Shown here in pieces: positions 59,151 through 64,000 of a stretch of 64,000 nt of DNA (its first letter is position 1; every line of letters starts with the position of its first letter). Position numbers and translations under genes: made by a program. The stretch is from the NCBI RefSeq assembly GCF_001695575.1, contig NZ_LUAX01000002.1, positions 124,001 through 188,000 on the forward strand, read 5' to 3'. The stretch comes from Vibrio europaeus. GTDB lineage: Bacteria; Pseudomonadota; Gammaproteobacteria; Enterobacterales; Vibrionaceae. The notes under the pieces were generated by a model. The model was not told the DNA's origin, made no database searches, and saw only the letters and a program-made list of their open reading frames with translations.

Positions 59151-60815
59151 ATGCGTAAACTCGCGATAGCAATTACGATTACAAGCTTATTAGCTGGTTG
59201 TGCGATGGGACATAGAGATCCTGTCGAGGCGAAAGGTGCAATTAATCAAGCGATTAACGAAAACAATAGCCGTACTCTAGAGACGCTGCCACCTTCGGTT
59301 GAAGCAGATCTTATGCCTGAACTTAGCGGTGATGAGACGGCGGTGTCTAAGACCATTAAACGTTTTAGGATTAAAGCCAATGGTGTTGATGCTAAAGCCT
59401 TTTTCGCCAGCTTAGTCAAAGGCACTCAGTACAGCGCGGCTATCCACCCCAATGTCAGTGGCAATATTACCGTTAATCTAAATGACGTCTCTTTAGATGA
59501 GGTCTTGTCAGTCGTGCAAGATATGTATGGCTATGACATCGACAAAGTAGGCAATGTCATTCAGATTTATCCTGCGGGTCTTAGAACGGTGACCATTCCA
59601 GTCGACTATCTACAGTTTAAACGCGCGGGTCGCTCCCTCACCTCTATCTCTACAGGGACAATCACTAACACGGATAACAACTCGTCGAGCTCAAGCTCGT
59701 CAAGTACGACATCATCGTCGAACTCTAACTCAAACAATCGCAGCGGCAACAATGTGAAGGGCGGCACTGAGATTGAAACAACCAGTGAAAGTGATTTTTG
59801 GCCTCAGTTAGAAACGGCAGTCGCGCAGTTGATTGGAGCAGGTGATGGTCAAAGTGTGGTTGTCACTCCACAAGCCAGTGTGATTACGGTTCGTGCTTTC
59901 CCGGATCAAATTCGAGAAGTACGTAACTTTTTGGGTGTATCTCAGCAGCGTATGCATCGCCAAGTGATTCTGGAAGCGAAAATTTTAGAAGTCACATTAA
60001 GTGATGGCTATCAGCAAGGGATCAACTGGTCAAAAGCATTCTCTTCTAATGGCACCAACTACTCACTTGGTCAGGGCTCGATTGTTAAGAATGCCGCTGG
60101 TGCTATCGTGCCGGCTGCGCTACCAGGGTTAGACTCAATTGGCACTCTATTGGGTGGTCAGTCGAACTTGGTGATTTCTAGTGGTAGCTTCGAAGCGGTA
60201 CTGAGTTTTATGGCAACGCAAGGCGATTTGAACGTACTTTCAAGCCCGCGAGTGACGGCTTCCAACAACCAAAAAGCGGTCATAAAGGTAGGTACAGATA
60301 GTTACTTTGTGACTGATTTTTCATCCAATACCGATACCAGTACCTCGTCTACCAATACCTCGACAGATGTTGAACTTACTCCTTTCTTTTCCGGTATCTC
60401 GCTAGATGTTACGCCGCAAATTGATGATCAAGGCAATGTCTTATTGCATGTTCATCCAGCGGTCATTGACGTGAATGAAGAACGTAAAGAAATCAGCTAT
60501 GGCAATACCAGCCTAACGCTACCTCTAGCAACCAGTTCGATCCGTGAGTCGGATTCAGTGATTCGTGCTCAAGATGGCGATGTGGTTGTGATTGGTGGTT
60601 TGATGAAATCCAATACCTTTGATCAAGTATCGAAAGTGCCATTTTTAGGTGATGTACCTGCATTGGGGCATTTATTCCGTAACACGACTAAGTTAACTCA
60701 GAAAACGGAACTGGTTATTTTGCTTAAGCCTTCAGTGGTCGGCGTCAACACATGGCAGAAAGAACTTGAGCGCTCGCGAGATCTATTACAAGAGTGGTTC
60801 CCTGACGAGCAGTAG
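59151..60815 (+). CDS. mshL: MSH pilus secretin MshL
   Basis: 554 residues. A lipoprotein signal (LLAGC, C17) is followed by N domains (about 65-150), a Ser/Asn-rich linker (about 170-205) and the secretin domain with VLSSPRVTASNNQKAVIKVG and the signature VVIGGLMKSNT. It forms the outer-membrane pore for the pilus. Sits 15 bases after mshK. Confidence 0.95.
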   Translation: MRKLAIAITITSLLAGCAMGHRDPVEAKGAINQAINENNSRTLETLPPSVEADLMPELSGDETAVSKTIKRFRIKANGVDAKAFFASLVKGTQYSAAIHPNVSGNITVNLNDVSLDEVLSVVQDMYGYDIDKVGNVIQIYPAGLRTVTIPVDYLQFKRAGRSLTSISTGTITNTDNNSSSSSSSSTTSSSNSNSNNRSGNNVKGGTEIETTSESDFWPQLETAVAQLIGAGDGQSVVVTPQASVITVRAFPDQIREVRNFLGVSQQRMHRQVILEAKILEVTLSDGYQQGINWSKAFSSNGTNYSLGQGSIVKNAAGAIVPAALPGLDSIGTLLGGQSNLVISSGSFEAVLSFMATQGDLNVLSSPRVTASNNQKAVIKVGTDSYFVTDFSSNTDTSTSSTNTSTDVELTPFFSGISLDVTPQIDDQGNVLLHVHPAVIDVNEERKEISYGNTSLTLPLATSSIRESDSVIRAQDGDVVVIGGLMKSNTFDQVSKVPFLGDVPALGHLFRNTTKLTQKTELVILLKPSVVGVNTWQKELERSRDLLQEWFPDEQ

Positions 60816-60820
60816 TCACT

Positions 60821-61660
60821 ATGTACCTTGAGCACTTTGGTCTTGAAAGTTTACCTTTTCATCTCACCCCAGATACGGAGATGTTTCTGGGGTTAGCGCC
60901 ACATTATGAGGCGATTCAAATGGTCAACTCGGCGCTAGAGATGGGCGAAGGCGTGATCAAAGTGACAGGTGAGGTCGGTACTGGCAAAACCATGATTTGC
61001 CGCGTACTGGTTAAGTATTTTAAACCGAGTGTACAACTGGTTTTTGTGCCGAATCCTGCCTTGAATGGTAGCCAGTTACGTTTAGCCGTGGCAAGTGAAC
61101 TGGGTCTTGAGGCTGATAATGAAGCGACGATTGTTGATGAAATTCAAAAGCGCCTGATTGAACTCAAAAGAGAGCAAAAACAGGTGGTGGTGTTAGTCGA
61201 TGAAGCGCAGGCATTGAGTGATGATGCGTTAGAAGTGCTCAGATTGTTTGGTAATTTAGAAACAGAACAAGAAAAGCTGTTACAGATTATCTTGCTTGGT
61301 CAGCCTGAATTCGATGAGCGTTTAGCCAGTCATCACCTAAGGCAGTTTCGTCAGCGTATTACCTTCAGTGCCAAACTGCGTGGGCTAACCTTAGATGAGT
61401 GTGTCGCTTATATCGAGAGTCGCTTGAAAAAAGCGGGTGGCAGCGAGAATCTTTTTTTGCTCTCGCACAAAAAGGCGATATGGCGGGCAAGTAAGGGTTA
61501 TCCACGTCTGATCAACCAGATTTGCCACAAAGCACTGCTATTGGCGAGTAGCCACAAACAAGCTCAGGTAGCGAATGGTCATTTGTTCGATGCGATTCAT
61601 GACACTTACGACAGTAGTAAACCTAAATTTAAGAGCCCGCTGTTATGGGGGTGGAGTTAA
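60821..61660 (+). CDS. mshM: MSH biogenesis AAA ATPase MshM (ExeA-like)
   Basis: 279 residues. Walker A is GEVGTGKTM, Walker B VVLVDEAQALSDD, sensor segment LGQPEFDERL. This is the ExeA/GspA type of ATPase, thought to help place the secretin. Starts 5 bases after mshL. Confidence 0.93.
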   Translation: MYLEHFGLESLPFHLTPDTEMFLGLAPHYEAIQMVNSALEMGEGVIKVTGEVGTGKTMICRVLVKYFKPSVQLVFVPNPALNGSQLRLAVASELGLEADNEATIVDEIQKRLIELKREQKQVVVLVDEAQALSDDALEVLRLFGNLETEQEKLLQIILLGQPEFDERLASHHLRQFRQRITFSAKLRGLTLDECVAYIESRLKKAGGSENLFLLSHKKAIWRASKGYPRLINQICHKALLLASSHKQAQVANGHLFDAIHDTYDSSKPKFKSPLLWGWS

Positions 61661-61663
61661 AGC

Positions 61664-62710
61664 ATGAGTGCGATTAATAATGCGCTGTCACAACTAGCCA
61701 ATGACAATTCCGACTTGGCTAAGGGTATATGCAAAGCGAATGTGCAGCCAGTAAAGCAAAGAGCCGTATTGCCGTGGGTGGTAGGTAGCTTCACGCTAAG
61801 CTTAGCGGTTGGTGGCTGGGCACTCTCGCAACAAGCGCCATCTGAGGTGGTTGTTAGCTCTATCACTTCTACTGACAGCCAGCAACAAGCTGTGGCGTCT
61901 CCTACGACAAAGGTTGCTGTTGTCGACCAGCCTGTTTATCAAGCGTTAGTCGAAGAGGATGTTTCCCCTCGCTCGAAACCCGTTTCATCGGCTCAACCTC
62001 AAGCTAAGCAACAAACCAAACCAGTTGCGATTGCCAAAGCGGCCACAAGTACGCCTGCTTCGGTTTTAGAGCCGGCACCCACTCAAGGTGAAGTGGTGAT
62101 AGAGCAAGTTGAGCTGACACCAGAGCAGCTTTCAGGTAAAGCCCAAGAGCGGGCTAAAAAGGCGCTCGACAGCAATAACCTCACCGATGCGCTTAATCAC
62201 TACGCCGAGTCACTGCGTTATACGCCAGCGAATAAACAGGTAAGAAAACGCCTTGCTGCCCTTTACTATGGAAAGGGCGAAGTACGCAAGGCGGCAGATA
62301 TCCTGCAGAAGGGAATTGCATTAGACAGCAATGACTCTACCCTGCGCCTTTCTTTAGCAAAAATGCTAATGAAAGAGCAACAAAACGCAGTGGCGCTAAC
62401 GGTATTAAGCACACTCCCAAATTCAGTTTCCGTTGAGTATCTCTCTCTTCGCGCGGCATTGGCGCAAAAAGAGAAACAAGATCAGTTAGCCTTGCAAAGC
62501 TATCAACAGCTCGTACAGCGAGAGCCGGAAAGTGGTCGCTGGTGGATGGGGTTAGGCATTCAACAAGAGCGCGCATTCCAGTTAGCGGATGCTAAATCAT
62601 CTTATTCAAAAGCCTTAACTAAGCTGGGTCTATCTAGCCAATCGCAACAGTTTATACGTGACCGAATTTCTTTGATTGAGAGTTTAGAGGAGCAGCCGAG
62701 TGAAAATTAA
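61664..62710 (+). CDS. mshN: MSH biogenesis TPR protein MshN
   Basis: 348 residues. A short cytoplasmic start (SAINNALSQLAND), one membrane helix (about 37-55), a Pro/Gln/Ala-rich linker (about 60-150) and TPR repeats (about 160-340). This GspB/MshN-like layout suits a partner of MshM. Overlaps the mshE start. Confidence 0.9.
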   Translation: MSAINNALSQLANDNSDLAKGICKANVQPVKQRAVLPWVVGSFTLSLAVGGWALSQQAPSEVVVSSITSTDSQQQAVASPTTKVAVVDQPVYQALVEEDVSPRSKPVSSAQPQAKQQTKPVAIAKAATSTPASVLEPAPTQGEVVIEQVELTPEQLSGKAQERAKKALDSNNLTDALNHYAESLRYTPANKQVRKRLAALYYGKGEVRKAADILQKGIALDSNDSTLRLSLAKMLMKEQQNAVALTVLSTLPNSVSVEYLSLRAALAQKEKQDQLALQSYQQLVQREPESGRWWMGLGIQQERAFQLADAKSSYSKALTKLGLSSQSQQFIRDRISLIESLEEQPSEN

Positions 62711-64000
62711 ACTAAGAAAACGTCTCGGCGACTTACTGGTTGAAGAAGGTATTATTACCGAGCAGCAAGTAGAGCAGGCACTGAGCGCGCAAAAATCTAC
62801 AGGCAGAAAACTAGGTGCAGCGCTGATAGAGCTTGGTGCTTTAACTGAGCATCAGATGTTGTCATTTTTGTCTCAGCAGCTTGATATTCCATTGATTGAT
62901 CTTAGTCGCGCAGATGTCGATGTGGAAGCTGTGCAACTTCTTCCTGAAGTACATGCCAGACGGCTGAGAGCATTAGTGATTGGCCGCCATATGGATACCT
63001 TACGCGTTGCGATGAGTGATCCGGCTGATCTCTTCGCGCAAGAAGCTTTGTTAGGTCAGCTTGCTCAATATGGTATTGAGTTTGTGATTGCACCTGAAAA
63101 CCAATTGGTGGAAGGGTTCGATCGTTATTATCGTCGTACCAAAGAAATTGCCTCTTTTGCTGAGCAGTTACAGGCTGAGCACCAAGTCACCGAAGCTTTT
63201 GATTTCAGTATTGAAGGTGATGATAGCGAAGAAGTGACAGTTGTTAAGCTGATTAACTCTTTGTTTGAGGATGCGATCCAAGTTGGAGCGTCCGATATTC
63301 ATATCGAACCCGATTCGAATGTATTGCGCTTACGTCAACGTATAGATGGTGTTTTGCACGAGACATTGCTTAACGAAGTTAATATTGCCTCTGCTCTAGT
63401 CTTACGCTTGAAGTTGATGGCTAATCTGGATATTTCAGAAAAGCGCTTGCCGCAAGATGGACGCTTTAATATTCGCTCTAAAGGTCAGTCGGTTGATATT
63501 CGTATGTCGACTATGCCTGTTCAGCATGGTGAATCGGTAGTAATGCGTCTGCTTAACCAATCTTCAGGTGTACGTAAGTTAGAAGAGTCGGGCATTCCTT
63601 CTCATCTACTTGATAAATTAAGACGTCAGCTACGCCGTCCGCACGGAATGATTTTGGTGACTGGGCCAACGGGCTCAGGTAAAACCACCACACTCTATGG
63701 CGCATTGAGTGAGCTTAATGAGCCAGGCAAAAAGATTATTACCGCGGAAGATCCTGTCGAGTATCGATTACCACGCGTTAACCAAGTACAGGTTAACCCT
63801 AAAATCGATCTTGATTTCTCGACGGTCCTGAGAACCTTCCTCCGCCAAGACCCGGATATCATTCTTGTTGGTGAGATGCGTGACCAAGAGACGGTCGAAA
63901 TTGGTTTGCGAGCGGCGCTTACGGGTCACTTGGTGTTAAGTACTTTGCACACCAATGACGCGATTGATAGTGCGCTTCGCATGATGGATATGGGGGCGCC
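62700..64000 (+). CDS. mshE: MSH pilus extension ATPase MshE, N-terminal part
   Basis: 433 residues are in view from GTG 62700, overlapping mshN by 11 bases; the gene continues beyond the window. The N domain holds the tandem c-di-GMP-binding MshEN motifs: RLGDLLVEEGIITEQQVEQA then KLGAALIELGALTEHQMLSF. The PilB-type motor follows with Walker A GPTGSGKTT (K328) and the Asp box RQDPDIILVGEMRD. It powers MSH pilus extension when bound to c-di-GMP. Confidence 0.96.
   Translation, partial: MKIKLRKRLGDLLVEEGIITEQQVEQALSAQKSTGRKLGAALIELGALTEHQMLSFLSQQLDIPLIDLSRADVDVEAVQLLPEVHARRLRALVIGRHMDTLRVAMSDPADLFAQEALLGQLAQYGIEFVIAPENQLVEGFDRYYRRTKEIASFAEQLQAEHQVTEAFDFSIEGDDSEEVTVVKLINSLFEDAIQVGASDIHIEPDSNVLRLRQRIDGVLHETLLNEVNIASALVLRLKLMANLDISEKRLPQDGRFNIRSKGQSVDIRMSTMPVQHGESVVMRLLNQSSGVRKLEESGIPSHLLDKLRRQLRRPHGMILVTGPTGSGKTTTLYGALSELNEPGKKIITAEDPVEYRLPRVNQVQVNPKIDLDFSTVLRTFLRQDPDIILVGEMRDQETVEIGLRAALTGHLVLSTLHTNDAIDSALRMMDMGA

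Overview
The window looks like a piece of the large chromosome of a Vibrio species. The evidence is gene order and gene content: the end of the str operon (fusA-tuf) followed by bfd-bfr; the rpsF-priB-rpsR-rplI operon; dnaB-alr; and the block pglL-uvrA-galU-qstR-ssb-csrD leading into the MSH (mannose-sensitive haemagglutinin) type IV pilus genes mshI-J-K-L-M-N-E. QstR and the MSH cluster are vibrio hallmarks. I cannot name the species from sequence alone. No rRNA, tRNA, CRISPR array, prophage or recognisable insertion sequence was seen.

Layout. 1-5.2 kb: translation factors, iron storage (bfd, bfr), then a convergent eptA-dgkA pair for lipid A modification and diacylglycerol recycling. 5.5-11.7 kb: ribosomal operon with priB, a DUF481 outer-membrane protein, dnaB-alr, and a barrel-only BamA-like protein. 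11.7-15.4 kb: a cysteine desulfidase-like enzyme, RidA and a YheO-type regulator, divergent from azlCD. 15.5-18.2 kb: yjbQ, pgi and a repeat cluster. 18.2-23.1 kb: a TIGR03899 protein, a tiny membrane ORF, and a zinc-linked operon (DUF2607, His-rich DUF2796/ZrgA, ABC ATPase, FtsX-type permease, DUF3299) preceded by a perfect Zur-like palindrome. 23.1-34.8 kb: ytfJ, ytfK, msrA, tamA, tamB and ytfP as in the E. coli ytf region, but with an ammonium transporter-histidine kinase fusion and its response regulator set between ytfK and msrA. 34.8-41.7 kb: fbp, mpl, ubiX and a TPP-riboswitch-controlled thiBPQ operon. 41.7-45.8 kb: darP, pmbA and lysC (lysine riboswitch), separated by short tandem-repeat arrays. 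46-54.5 kb: a class V aminotransferase, pglL, uvrA (with SOS box), galU, qstR, ssb. 54.7-64 kb: csrD and the MSH pilus assembly operon, cut off inside mshE.

The most unusual items are: (i) the Amt-kinase fusion, whose phospho-accepting histidine is replaced by arginine (R480) while its ATP-binding boxes look intact, next to a receiver protein with a degraded HD-GYP domain; (ii) a family of 7-8 bp tandem arrays that sit directly against stop codons at three loci, together with a dispersed small-hairpin cassette showing G-C to A-T compensatory change and extending into the last codons of thiQ and pmbA; and (iii) a 105-bp imperfect palindrome between two 52-bp direct repeats downstream of pgi.
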